Origin: Merdiplasma sp905207905
Lineage (GTDB): Bacteria; Bacillota; Clostridia; Lachnospirales; Lachnospiraceae
Length of the DNA stretch: 31,032 nt
Assembly (NCBI GenBank): GCA_902475025.1
Contig: CABRXX010000028.1
Location: forward strand, 1 to 31,032
Direction of reading: 5' to 3'
The position numbers and the translations under genes are program-made. Shown here one piece after another: positions 22,616-30,888 of this stretch (its first letter is position 1; every line of letters begins with the position of its first letter). The notes beneath the pieces are model-generated. The model was not told the origin of the DNA and made no database searches. It saw only the letters and a list, made by a program, of their open reading frames with translations.

Positions 22616-25228
22616 ATGTTGGAACTACTGGCTCCAGGAGGCTCTCTGGAGGGCTTAAAGGCAGCGGTAAATGCAGGGGCAGATGCAGTTTATATGGGGG
22701 GACAACGTTTTGGCGCCAGGGCTTACGCCCAGAATCCGGAGGAAGCGGAGTTGTTCGAAGCTCTGGATTATTGCCATCTGAGAGGAAAGAAGCTATATCT
22801 TACGGTAAATACTTTGCTGAAGGAACAGGAACTGGAGAGGGAACTGTATGACTATCTGGCGCCGCTTTATGAACATGGGGTGGATGCAGTGCTGGTGCAG
22901 GATTTTGGGGTATTTCAGTTTATTCGCCGGAATTTTCCGGATCTTCCCCTTCATGCCAGCACTCAGATGACGATTACCGGCGTGGACGGAGCAAAACTGT
23001 TAAAATCTATGGGAGCAGAGCGGATTGTGCCGGCCAGAGAGCTGACGCTGGAGGAGATCAGAGAGATTCACAGGCAGGTAGATCTTGAGATTGAATGTTT
23101 TGTTCACGGGGCACTCTGCTACTCTTATTCGGGCCAATGTCTGATGAGCAGCATCCTGGGAGGAAGAAGCGGCAACCGAGGACGCTGCGCTCAGCCCTGC
23201 CGTCTGCCGTACAGTCTGTATAAGGAGATAGAGGGAGAAGGGAATCCAGAAGCGTTTCGGGAGCGGCTAAAAGACGGGAAGCGTTCCGGGAAAGCTATTC
23301 AGCGTTTAAATGGCAAGGATCAGCAATATCTTTTGAGCCTGAAGGATATCTGTACCCTTCGCAGCCTGCCTAAGCTGACAGAGGCAGGGGTCTGCTCTTT
23401 TAAAATAGAGGGAAGAATGAAGCGGCCGGAGTATGCGGCGGGAGTCACAGAGATTTACCGGAAGTATCTGGATCTTTATCAGGAAGGAAAAGAAGATTAC
23501 AGAGTACTGAGGGAAGACGAGCAGGCTTTGATGGATTTGTATAACCGGGGCGGGTTTTCCCAGGGCTACTATGAAACCTACAACGGCAAAGTCATGATGT
23601 CCATGGAGAGGCCCAACCATCAGGGAACAGAGGCAGCCGCAGTACTGGAAGTGAAGAGGGGAAGTGTGAGACTGAAAGCCCTGGAACCTCTTTTTGAGAA
23701 AGACGTGGTGGAACCCTATATCAGTTTGAGAAGCGGCAGTAAAAGTACAGGGGAGAGGGCGCTTTTGCGAAAAAAAACGGAAGATACAGTACGAAAGATG
23801 GAGACTGCTGTCAAACTTCCGGTGCCCAGGGGAAGAGAATTTTCTCTTTCCGGAAGTTTTCCAGCAGTAAAGCCAGGACAGATATTCTTGCGGGTGCGCT
23901 CAGAGAGGCAGCTTGAGAGACTTCGCGAGAATTATGTTTTATCCTCCGGTCAGGAAAAAATTAAGGGAAAATTTATTCTTAAAAAGGAAAGCCGGGCTAT
24001 ACTCCAGGTATGGAAGAAAGACTGCCAGGTGACGGTGACAGGAGAAGAAGCCCTGGAAGCCAAAACCCGGCCTTTGGATTCGGAGACGGTGGCGCGTCAG
24101 CTAAAGAAAACGGGAAATACTCCTTTTGTTTTTCAGGAGCTTGTCATAGACCTGGAGGAGCAGTTGTTCTACTCCATGCAGGGGTTGAATGAACTGCGCA
24201 GAAGAGCCTTGGAGGAGCTGGAAGAGCGCTGGCTGGCGCAGTTTCGCAGAAGCCTGTCCACGGGAATGGGAGAGACGGCTGGGGAGGCGGCAGACCCGGC
24301 TCCGAAGCAAGCCGGAGAAAAAGAGGAAGCGGCAGACCCGGCGTCGGAGCAATTTGGAGAGAAGATTTTTGGAAAAGTCGGGGAAGACATCCGGTCCGGA
24401 ACAGATATTCCCATGCTTCGGGCTTCTGCGGAGACCTGGGAGCAGGCGGAGACGTTAATTACGCTGAAGGAAATTCAGGGCATTTATCTGGATAGTTATC
24501 TGTTTCTTGGACAGAAGGAAAACCGGTTTGAGGAGTTGGCCAGCCGGATACGGGAAACCGGGAAGAAGTGTTTCCTGATGCTGCCGTTAATCTGGCGGGA
24601 AAATGGGAAAAAAGCTTTTGAAAAAGCTTTTCCGGAAAGGCTTCTGGATCTGGCAGACGGTTTTTTGCTTCGCAGCAGCGAACAGCTGGAGTATTTTAAG
24701 GATTTTGCAGGAAAAAAGGAAATGATTGCAGACTCCGGGATTTACACGTATAATAGAGAGGCAAGAGCATTTTTAAAGCAGCGGGGCATTACCATAGATA
24801 CTGTGCCCTTAGAGTGCAACAGCAGGGAACTGAACCGCCGGGGCTGTCAGGGCAGCGAGTGCATTGTCTATGGACGGATTCCTCTGATGGTGACGGCCCA
24901 GTGTCTGCAAAAGAATCTGTCAGGCTGTCAGAGACGGCCTGGGATTTTGTGGCTGGAAGATCGGAAAAAAGCGGTATTTCCAGTGCGGAACCAGTGCTCC
25001 TGCTGTACCAATGTGCTATACAATTCCCTTCCTCTGGATCTGGTCTCCTGTGGAGAAGAAGTGCTGACTCTAAGACCTGCTTCCTGCCGCTTGAGCTTTA
25101 CCTTTGAGGAGGAAGCGCTGGTGCGCCAAGTGGTGCAGGCGGCGGCTGATTGCTTTCAGAAAGGCATGGGGCAAAGGAAGGCAGTGCCAGAGGGAACAAA
25201 GGGACATTTTAAGAGGGGAGTAGAATAG
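22616..25228 (+). CDS. U32 family peptidase / RlhA-like 23S rRNA hydroxylation protein with DUF3656
   Basis: An 870-residue protein. The N-terminal U32 domain (about 1-300) starts MLELLAPGGSLEGLKAAV and has the Cys cluster CFVHGALCYSYSGQC to CAQPCRLPY, likely Fe-S ligands. A DUF3656-type middle and a C-terminal part with CQGSECIVYGRIPLM and NQCSCCTNVLYN follow, as in RlhA, which hydroxylates 23S rRNA C2501. Some relatives are called collagenases. I chose the ATG at 22616: AGGAGG (22603-22608) is 7 bases away, while the ATG at 22610 is too close and 22532 has no site. A duplicated Glu/Ala-rich linker lies at 24284-24364. Confidence 0.88.
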   Translation: MLELLAPGGSLEGLKAAVNAGADAVYMGGQRFGARAYAQNPEEAELFEALDYCHLRGKKLYLTVNTLLKEQELERELYDYLAPLYEHGVDAVLVQDFGVFQFIRRNFPDLPLHASTQMTITGVDGAKLLKSMGAERIVPARELTLEEIREIHRQVDLEIECFVHGALCYSYSGQCLMSSILGGRSGNRGRCAQPCRLPYSLYKEIEGEGNPEAFRERLKDGKRSGKAIQRLNGKDQQYLLSLKDICTLRSLPKLTEAGVCSFKIEGRMKRPEYAAGVTEIYRKYLDLYQEGKEDYRVLREDEQALMDLYNRGGFSQGYYETYNGKVMMSMERPNHQGTEAAAVLEVKRGSVRLKALEPLFEKDVVEPYISLRSGSKSTGERALLRKKTEDTVRKMETAVKLPVPRGREFSLSGSFPAVKPGQIFLRVRSERQLERLRENYVLSSGQEKIKGKFILKKESRAILQVWKKDCQVTVTGEEALEAKTRPLDSETVARQLKKTGNTPFVFQELVIDLEEQLFYSMQGLNELRRRALEELEERWLAQFRRSLSTGMGETAGEAADPAPKQAGEKEEAADPASEQFGEKIFGKVGEDIRSGTDIPMLRASAETWEQAETLITLKEIQGIYLDSYLFLGQKENRFEELASRIRETGKKCFLMLPLIWRENGKKAFEKAFPERLLDLADGFLLRSSEQLEYFKDFAGKKEMIADSGIYTYNREARAFLKQRGITIDTVPLECNSRELNRRGCQGSECIVYGRIPLMVTAQCLQKNLSGCQRRPGILWLEDRKKAVFPVRNQCSCCTNVLYNSLPLDLVSCGEEVLTLRPASCRLSFTFEEEALVRQVVQAAADCFQKGMGQRKAVPEGTKGHFKRGVE
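24284..24364 (+). repeat. in-frame tandem duplication within the U32 gene
   Basis: Two units with a 42-base period encode EAADPAPKQAGEK and EAADPASEQFGEK. They form a charged, proline-containing linker between the DUF3656 part and the C-terminal domain. Confidence 0.75.
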
Positions 25229-25235
25229 AGGCAGT

Positions 25236-26657
25236 ATGGCAAATCTGATCAATCTGGTAGGGACGGTTTCCCGATACCTGATTATTCTGCTGATGATTAT
25301 TTATACTGTGCAGAGTTATACAGTGTTTCGCAAAACCAGTGTCCAGGCCAAAGAGTATGTGTTTTTAAGGCAGAATGTGTCTATGTTTTTCATTCATTTT
25401 ATTGCCTATGTGGTAATGTTTCTGGAGACCATGAGCATAGATCTGCTGGTATTTTACGGGGCCCAGGTAATTTATCTGGCAGCCACGCTGATTTTGTTTC
25501 GCAATATTTATCCAAAGGCTTCCAGGCTTCTGGTCAACAATATGTGTATGCTCATGACCATTGGCTTTATCATGATCACCCGCCTTTCCTATGAAAATGG
25601 GTATGATCTGGCCATCAAACAGTTTAAGATCGCAGCTTTGGGCACAGTGATTGCGTTGTTCATTCCTTTTATCATCCGCAAGGTGATGGTGATTACGAAA
25701 ATGGGCTGGGCTTACTGCTTTGTGGGCATCGGGCTGTTAGGGCTGGTTCTGGTGGCGGCCAGGGTTACCAACGGAGCCAAGCTGTCCTTGGAGTTCGGAG
25801 GGTTTTCTTTTCAGCCCTCTGAGTTTGTAAAAATTATTTTTGTTTTTGCAGTGGCAGGACTTTTGTCGGAAGCAAAAGATTTTAAGCGGGTGGTGATTGC
25901 CACCGGGCTGGCAGCGGTTCATGTGCTGATTTTGGTGGTATCCAAGGATCTGGGAAGTGCGTTGATCTTTTTTATTACCTACCTGGCCATTTTGTTTGTG
26001 GCCACAAGAAATCCCTACCTGGTGCTGGCGGGGCTGCTGGCGGGGGCTTTGGCGGCGGTGGCAGCCTATTTTCTGTTCAGTCACGTGAGAGTCCGGGTAC
26101 AGGTCTGGCAGGATCCTTTTGCAGACTATTCCGGAGACGGCTACCAGATCTGTCAGTCTCTGTTCGCCATCGGAGCCGGAGGCTGGTTTGGCACCGGCCT
26201 GTTTCAGGGTTCGCCGGGGGCGATCCCTTATGCAGTGCAGGACATTATGTTCTCAGCAGTGACAGAGGAGCTGGGAGGTATTTTTTCCATCTGCATGATA
26301 CTGGTGTGTATGAGCTGTTTTATTATGTTCATCAATATTTCCATGAAGCTGACCAATCGTTTTTATCGTCTGGTGGCTTTGGGGCTTGGGGTTACCTATG
26401 CGGTGCAGGTATTCCTCACAGTGGGAGGAAGCATTAAGCTGATTCCGCTCACAGGTGTGACCCTTCCGTTGGTGAGCTACGGCGGCAGCTCAGTGTTAAG
26501 CACATTGGCAATGTTTGCTATTGTGCAAGGACTATATATGCTCAGAAGAGATGAGGAAGATGAGGATGAAGAAAAACGATTCAAAAAACTCCAGCAATAT
26601 TCCGGTCCGGGAGGTGCGGCTGGATACGGAGCCCCAGGAGAAACCCAGTACCGATAG
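25236..26657 (+). CDS. SEDS family glycosyltransferase (FtsW/RodA type)
   Basis: A 473-residue polytopic protein with roughly twelve helices. SEDS signatures are FQPSEFVKI, SKDLGSALIFF, the extracellular DGYQICQSLFAIGAGGWFGTG block, PEELGGI-like TEELGGIFS, and the late GVTLPLVSYGGSSVLS. SEDS enzymes polymerise peptidoglycan with a partner class B PBP, which is encoded next. The N-terminus has two or three extra helices relative to a short RodA. The C-terminal tail is cytoplasmic, very acidic (DEEDEDEEK) then Gly-rich, and its coding sequence overlaps the PBP gene. Start ATG 25236, 7 bases after the U32 stop. FtsW versus RodA cannot be decided here. Confidence 0.9.
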   Translation: MANLINLVGTVSRYLIILLMIIYTVQSYTVFRKTSVQAKEYVFLRQNVSMFFIHFIAYVVMFLETMSIDLLVFYGAQVIYLAATLILFRNIYPKASRLLVNNMCMLMTIGFIMITRLSYENGYDLAIKQFKIAALGTVIALFIPFIIRKVMVITKMGWAYCFVGIGLLGLVLVAARVTNGAKLSLEFGGFSFQPSEFVKIIFVFAVAGLLSEAKDFKRVVIATGLAAVHVLILVVSKDLGSALIFFITYLAILFVATRNPYLVLAGLLAGALAAVAAYFLFSHVRVRVQVWQDPFADYSGDGYQICQSLFAIGAGGWFGTGLFQGSPGAIPYAVQDIMFSAVTEELGGIFSICMILVCMSCFIMFINISMKLTNRFYRLVALGLGVTYAVQVFLTVGGSIKLIPLTGVTLPLVSYGGSSVLSTLAMFAIVQGLYMLRRDEEDEDEEKRFKKLQQYSGPGGAAGYGAPGETQYR

Positions 26658-28065
26658 GAAACGGAACACAGAGCTGGTGATTGTCACCTATGTGTTCTCT
26701 GCACTGTTTCTTCTGCTGGCCGTTTACCTGATCTATTTAAATACCGTGAAGCATCAGGATATTGTGACCAACGCCTACAATACCAAGCAGGATACCAGGT
26801 CCGACCGGGTGATCCGGGGATCGATTGTGACGGAGGACGGCACCCAGCTTGCCACCACCTATGTGGATGAGGAGGGAAAAGAAAACCGCTATTATCCTTA
26901 CGAAAATGTGTTCGCTCATGTGGTTGGTTATTCCAGCAATGGAAAGGCGGGGCTGGAGGCGGAGATGAATAATGAACTGCTCACCTCTCATTCCTCCCTG
27001 TTAAATCAGATACGGGATGAGAACAACAGCCAGAAGCCTCAGGGAGATACCGTGGTAGTGACTCTGGATGTGAAGCTGCAGCAGGCGGCCTACGATGCCC
27101 TTGGATCCTACAAGGGGGCTGCGGTGGTGTTGGAACCTGACAGCGGTAAGATCCTGGCTCTTGTTTCCAAGCCGGATTTCAATCCCAACACCATTTCCCA
27201 GGACTGGGACACCATGGTGATGGATGAGAGCAACAGCGCACTTTTAAATCGGGCTACTCAGGGCTTATATCCGCCTGGCTCTACCTTTAAGATTTTAACC
27301 ACTCTGGCCTATCTGCGGGAGCACAACAATCAGTATCAGGATTTTTCTTTTGATTGTACAGGAGCTTTGACGCAGGGAGATGTGACGATCACCTGCTATA
27401 ACGGCAATGTTCACGGGCAGGAGGATTTAAAATCTGCTTTTGCCCATTCCTGTAATACCGCTTTTTCCCATATCGGGTTGGAGCTGGATAAGAAGGGATT
27501 TCAGAAGGTGGCGGAGCAGTTTTTGTTTAACGCGTCTCTGCCAACCGATTTGATACACAGTGACAGTGTATTTAAACTGGATAAGGATTCCTCTGACGGT
27601 GAAGTGATGACCACATCCATCGGTCAGGGAGACACCCTGGTGACCCCCATGCATATGGCTATGATCACAGCAGCAGTGGCCAACGGAGGCATCCTGATGA
27701 AACCCTATTATATTGACAGTATTTTGAACAGTGATGGGGACACCGTTTCAGAGACGAAACCATCTGTCTATGAAAAGCTGATGACTGCGGAAGAGGCAGA
27801 GATCCTTACAGAGTTTATGAAGGAGACGGTTGCCTCCGGAACGGCAGTGGAACTGAGCTATGACGGCTACACGGCGGCAGGAAAAACCGGTTCCGCTGAG
27901 TATGAGACCGAAGGGGCTATGGGAACCCACTCCTGGTTTGTAGGTTTTTCCAATGTGGATAATCCGGATATTGTGGTAGCTGTGATTGCAGAGGACGGGG
28001 GAACCGGCAGCCAGACGGCAGTTCCCATTGCCAGACAGATTTTCAATGCCTATTATTATGGATAA
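26566..28065 (+). CDS. class B penicillin-binding protein (transpeptidase)
   Basis: A 499-residue class B PBP. There is a short cytoplasmic tail, one membrane helix (about 36-58), a small PBP-dimer domain, then the transpeptidase with Ser239-Thr-Phe-Lys242, Ser295-Cys-Asn297 and Lys440-Thr-Gly442. It cross-links peptidoglycan outside the membrane and is the natural partner of the SEDS protein. I prefer the ATG at 26566 with GAGGA 8 bases upstream; ATGs at 26551 and 26560 are possible. Any of these overlaps the SEDS gene by at least 92 bases. Its compact size resembles PbpA of actinobacteria and sporulating Firmicutes more than full-length FtsI. Confidence 0.92.
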   Translation: MKKNDSKNSSNIPVREVRLDTEPQEKPSTDRKRNTELVIVTYVFSALFLLLAVYLIYLNTVKHQDIVTNAYNTKQDTRSDRVIRGSIVTEDGTQLATTYVDEEGKENRYYPYENVFAHVVGYSSNGKAGLEAEMNNELLTSHSSLLNQIRDENNSQKPQGDTVVVTLDVKLQQAAYDALGSYKGAAVVLEPDSGKILALVSKPDFNPNTISQDWDTMVMDESNSALLNRATQGLYPPGSTFKILTTLAYLREHNNQYQDFSFDCTGALTQGDVTITCYNGNVHGQEDLKSAFAHSCNTAFSHIGLELDKKGFQKVAEQFLFNASLPTDLIHSDSVFKLDKDSSDGEVMTTSIGQGDTLVTPMHMAMITAAVANGGILMKPYYIDSILNSDGDTVSETKPSVYEKLMTAEEAEILTEFMKETVASGTAVELSYDGYTAAGKTGSAEYETEGAMGTHSWFVGFSNVDNPDIVVAVIAEDGGTGSQTAVPIARQIFNAYYYG

Positions 28066-28097
28066 TATAGGTGACTCTTATTACGGATAAAATAGGT
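28053..28097 (+). repeat. imperfect tandem repeat at the PBP stop codon
   Basis: Two 20-base units, 28053-28072 and 28078-28097, match at 18 positions with a 25-base period. The first contains the PBP stop codon; the second runs into the -35 of the Nudix promoter. Confidence 0.6.
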
Positions 28098-28125
28098 TGC
28101 AGGATTTTAGAAAAAGAGTTATACT
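28097..28125 (+). promoter_or_regulatory. promoter of the Nudix gene
   Basis: TTGCAG (28097-28102), 17 bases and TATACT (28120-28125), about 44 bases before the start. Confidence 0.7.
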
Positions 28126-28168
28126 GTTCCTAGTCTAAAAGGCACAACGCATAACAGGAGGGATTGCA

Positions 28169-28621
28169 GTGATTGAAGCAACGAGCTGTGGCGGTGTGGT
28201 GATTTTTCGAGGTAAAATACTGGTACTTTATAAGAGCTATAAGAACAAGTATGAAGGATGGGTATTACCGAAGGGAACTGTTGAAGCTGGCGAGGAATAC
28301 AAAGATACCGCCGCGAGAGAAGTGCTGGAGGAGACCGGTGTAAAAGCTTCTATTGTGAAATACATCGGAAAAAGCCAGTATACTTTCAACGTACCGGAGG
28401 ATACGGTGGAAAAGGATGTTCACTGGTATCTGATGATGGCGGACAGTTATTACAGTAAACCACAGCGAGAGGAGTATTTTATAGACTCAGGATATTACAA
28501 GTTTCATGAGGCCTATCATCTTCTGAAGTTTTCCAATGAGAAGATGATCCTGGAGAAGGCGTACAATGAATATTTGGAACTGAAAAAGAAAAATCTTTGG
28601 GGAAATAAAAAATATTTCTAA
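28169..28621 (+). CDS. Nudix hydrolase
   Basis: A 150-residue protein with a complete Nudix box at residues 36-58: Gly36, Glu42, then REVLEETG. Nudix enzymes cleave nucleoside diphosphates linked to another group, such as diadenosine polyphosphates or damaged nucleotides. The sequence around WVLPKGTVEAGE is the Ap4A-hydrolase/MutT-like style. The start is GTG at 28169 with AGGAGG 6 bases upstream. The C-terminal 40 residues are helical and lysine-rich. It has its own promoter. The substrate is not predictable. Confidence 0.9.
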   Translation: MIEATSCGGVVIFRGKILVLYKSYKNKYEGWVLPKGTVEAGEEYKDTAAREVLEETGVKASIVKYIGKSQYTFNVPEDTVEKDVHWYLMMADSYYSKPQREEYFIDSGYYKFHEAYHLLKFSNEKMILEKAYNEYLELKKKNLWGNKKYF

Positions 28622-28625
28622 AGTG

Positions 28626-28670
28626 GAGGGGCCGTTGTATTGTTTGCAAGGGCCCCTTTCCGCAAACATG
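28626..28670 (+). terminator. GC-rich hairpin, possible weak terminator or attenuator
   Basis: GGGGCC pairs with GGCCCC across about 18 bases, followed by only TTT. An alternative GTTTGC/GCAAAC hairpin uses the same bases. It lies between the Nudix gene and the next small gene. Confidence 0.4.
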
Positions 28671-28684
28671 GAAGGAAAAGGTGC

Positions 28685-28990
28685 ATGAACTGGTATTCAG
28701 ATTTATATACTGGCAAAAATGCAGAAAAAAATGCAAAGAGACGGATCAAAGAGATTAATAAAGGAATCTACCGGGGAAATACATATCTGATCACCCTGGC
28801 AGCCAATCCGGCTAATCAGCTGGAGATCTTCTCCGTGCATCAGCTTCGCTTTTCTTATATCCGGAGAAATTGTCCCATGATTCTTGGAATCGCATCCGGA
28901 AGGGAAGAAGCGCTGGAGGTTTTCTTGGAGATTGTGGGTCAGGTATACCGGGAGACCGGGGATGTGAGGATCAGGGATTATTTTGAGTAA
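28685..28990 (+). CDS. hypothetical protein, 101 residues
   Basis: I do not recognise a named domain. The protein starts MNWYSDLYTGKNAEKNAKRR, is soluble, and has a mixed helix/strand pattern with YLITLAANPANQLEIF and CPMILGIASGREEALEVF in the core. The ATG at 28685 has GGAAAAGG upstream; an open extension to 28640 lies in the hairpin region and is unlikely. The next gene begins 14 bases on, so it is probably in an operon with the DUF2953 and ytfJ genes, which hints at an envelope or sporulation role. Confidence 0.7.
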   Translation: MNWYSDLYTGKNAEKNAKRRIKEINKGIYRGNTYLITLAANPANQLEIFSVHQLRFSYIRRNCPMILGIASGREEALEVFLEIVGQVYRETGDVRIRDYFE

Positions 28991-29003
28991 CTAGGAGTGG
29001 TAT

Positions 29004-30128
29004 ATGCTTTCAATTATTTTGGGAATACTGAAAGTGATAGGGATTCTTCTGCTGATTTTGCTTAGCCTGATGCTGGTAATCCTGCTGGCGGTACTGTTTG
29101 TACCTCTGCGTTATCAGGTGGAAGGGAAAAAGACTTCTGAGGATTTATTTGGAGCCGGAGGCATTTCCTGGCTGCTTCGCAGCATCAGTCTTACGGGAAA
29201 CTATGATCATGACGGTTTTTGGGCAAAACTGAAGCTCTTTGGCATTACGGTAAAGAGGATCGGAGATCCGGAGAAAAAGCGGGAAGAGGAAAACGCTGGA
29301 AAAGCGCCCGGAAACAGAGAAAATACAGAAGGAGAAAAGAAGGAAAGAAAGACTGCAGAGACCGAAGATTGGGAAGGGGCAGAAAGCGGAACCGCAGAGA
29401 GCACAGCGCCAAAAGAGACGGAACGCGACACCGCAGAAAGCAAAGACATGGCCCGCCGGAAACTTTGTCAGCAGGATTTTCAGGAAGCCTTCGAAAAGGA
29501 GCAAAGTCCGGAGGAGAGTTGGAAGACGCCTCTTTATCCTGTGGAAAAAAAAGAACGCTTCCGTTTTTGGAAAAGTCTTCATCCCATTCGTTTTCTGAAA
29601 TCCTTTTTTGGCAGGCTCTGGCAGATGATCGCAGCCCTCTGGGAATTTATAGTCACCCTTCCGAATCGGGTTTGGGAGTTTTGGTGGAAGATTTCGGAGT
29701 TCCTGGATGAGGGCGAGAGCAGAGGGGAAGCTCTGCGGGAAGGCTGGGAGAGTTTGAAGAAAAAGGTGGAGCCCTTTTTGCAGCAGGAGTCAAGAGCAGT
29801 TTACAAAAGACTTTTGGGGCATCTTGGGTATTTGCTGCGGTCCTACGGGCCAAGAAAGATAAAAGGATGGCTTCGTTTAGGAACGGGAGCGCCGGATGTC
29901 ACAGGAGCGCTGGCGGGAGCAATTTATCTGCTTTTGCCTGCCTGTGCAGAGGAGTTTTCATTTCAGCCTGATTTTCAGGAGCAAATTCTGGAAGGAGATA
30001 TTGTGATAAAGGGCCGTATTCAGGTCTGGTGCCTGGTAAGGACAGCGTTTTTGCTGTGGAGGGATCAGGAATTAAGAAAATGGATAAGAAAAGTAAAAGC
30101 CAAAGGAGGACAAAGCAATGGCAGATAA
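29004..30128 (+). CDS. DUF2953 membrane protein, YtfI-like
   Basis: A 374-residue protein: an N-terminal membrane helix (about 5-34), a conserved-looking FVPLRYQVEGKK segment, then a long charged linker (about 88-150, Glu/Lys/Arg-rich) and a C-terminal domain with LGTGAPDVTGALAGAIYLL and ILEGDIVIKGRIQVWCLV. That layout and the adjacent ytfJ match the Bacillus ytfI-ytfJ pair. The molecular role of DUF2953 is unknown; sporulation involvement is inferred from the neighbour. The ATG at 29004 has TAGGAGTGG upstream. It overlaps ytfJ by 11 bases. Confidence 0.8.
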   Translation: MLSIILGILKVIGILLLILLSLMLVILLAVLFVPLRYQVEGKKTSEDLFGAGGISWLLRSISLTGNYDHDGFWAKLKLFGITVKRIGDPEKKREEENAGKAPGNRENTEGEKKERKTAETEDWEGAESGTAESTAPKETERDTAESKDMARRKLCQQDFQEAFEKEQSPEESWKTPLYPVEKKERFRFWKSLHPIRFLKSFFGRLWQMIAALWEFIVTLPNRVWEFWWKISEFLDEGESRGEALREGWESLKKKVEPFLQQESRAVYKRLLGHLGYLLRSYGPRKIKGWLRLGTGAPDVTGALAGAIYLLLPACAEEFSFQPDFQEQILEGDIVIKGRIQVWCLVRTAFLLWRDQELRKWIRKVKAKGGQSNGR

Positions 30129-30525
30129 TTTTCAGACAACGGTAGATTCTTTATTTAAGGGAATGGAGAATTTTATTACCACAAAAACGGTAGTGGGGGA
30201 TGCGATTCACATTGGAGATACCATTATCCTTCCCCTGGTGGACGTCACCTTTGGCGTGGCTGCGTCAGCCAAACATGAGGAGCGGAAAAATAACGGAGGC
30301 GGCGGTATGGGAGGAAAAATGTCTCCCAGTGCCATTCTGGTTATTAAGGATGGTACTACCAAACTGGTAAATGTAAAACAGCAGGATGGGGTGACGAAAA
30401 TTTTGGATATGGTTCCTGATCTGGTGAACAATTTTGTTTCCGGGAAAGGAAATGGCTCCAAAACCATGAATGCGGATGAGGAAGCAGCCTGCAAAGAAGC
30501 GGCCGAAAAGGAAGAGAATTTTTGA
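30118..30525 (+). CDS. ytfJ: GerW/YtfJ family sporulation protein
   Basis: A 135-residue protein. The N-terminal part has VDSLFKGMENFITTKTVVGDAI and GDTIILPLVDVTFGVAASA, followed by a glycine-rich loop (NNGGGGMGGKMSPSAILV) and KILDMVPDLV, the hallmarks of YtfJ. In Bacillus YtfJ/GerW is made in the forespore and is needed for SleB-dependent germination, which fits the SleB-domain hydrolase encoded at 9453. AAAGGAGG lies upstream of the ATG inside the preceding gene. The C-terminal tail is acidic. Confidence 0.92.
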   Translation: MADNFQTTVDSLFKGMENFITTKTVVGDAIHIGDTIILPLVDVTFGVAASAKHEERKNNGGGGMGGKMSPSAILVIKDGTTKLVNVKQQDGVTKILDMVPDLVNNFVSGKGNGSKTMNADEEAACKEAAEKEENF

Positions 30526-30625
30526 GATTGGAAATGGTTTGAGGCTGAGCAGGAACAAAAATCATGCAGTTTTCCGGAGCTTTTGCATAGAATAGAATAA
30601 GGACAGAAAAAGGAAGCGGCAGCAA

Positions 30626-30763
30626 ATGAAGCGTCTCTGTGGTTTTTCTCTGTTTTGCATTGCCCTGGGCATGCTGATCGGCATCTTTATCACCAATTTG
30701 TTTTTTCAGTCAGTGGTGATTCTTCTTTTGCTGCTGATTGGGTACAATCTTTTTGTATGTTAA
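30626..30763 (+). CDS. small membrane protein, 45 residues
   Basis: An ATG at 30626 with AGGAAG upstream opens a 45-codon frame ending in TAA at 30761-30763. It reads MKRLCGFSLFCIALGMLIGI, then a second hydrophobic stretch and a GYNLFVC end, so it is likely two short membrane segments. It is 100 bases after ytfJ and before the shared terminator. I do not know a function; the clean ribosome site and composition suggest a real gene. Confidence 0.65.
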   Translation: MKRLCGFSLFCIALGMLIGIFITNLFFQSVVILLLLLIGYNLFVC

Positions 30764-30845
30764 AAGAGGAGAGCAGGTTTTGGAAAAGTTCCTGAATAGG
30801 CTGCAGTGGGTTTTAAAAAGCGCTGTGAGATCATGAAGGATAAAA

Positions 30846-30883
30846 AAAGGACTTGGGAAAAATTCCCAAGTCCTTTGATTTTT
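30846..30883. terminator. bidirectional intrinsic terminator
   Basis: AAAGGACTTGGGAA (30846-30859) and TTCCCAAGTCCTTT (30863-30876) form a perfect 14-bp stem with a 3-base loop. TTTTTT follows shortly on the plus strand and a T-run flanks the minus side. It serves both the small membrane protein and rpmB. Confidence 0.92.
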
Positions 30884-30888
30884 TAAAA

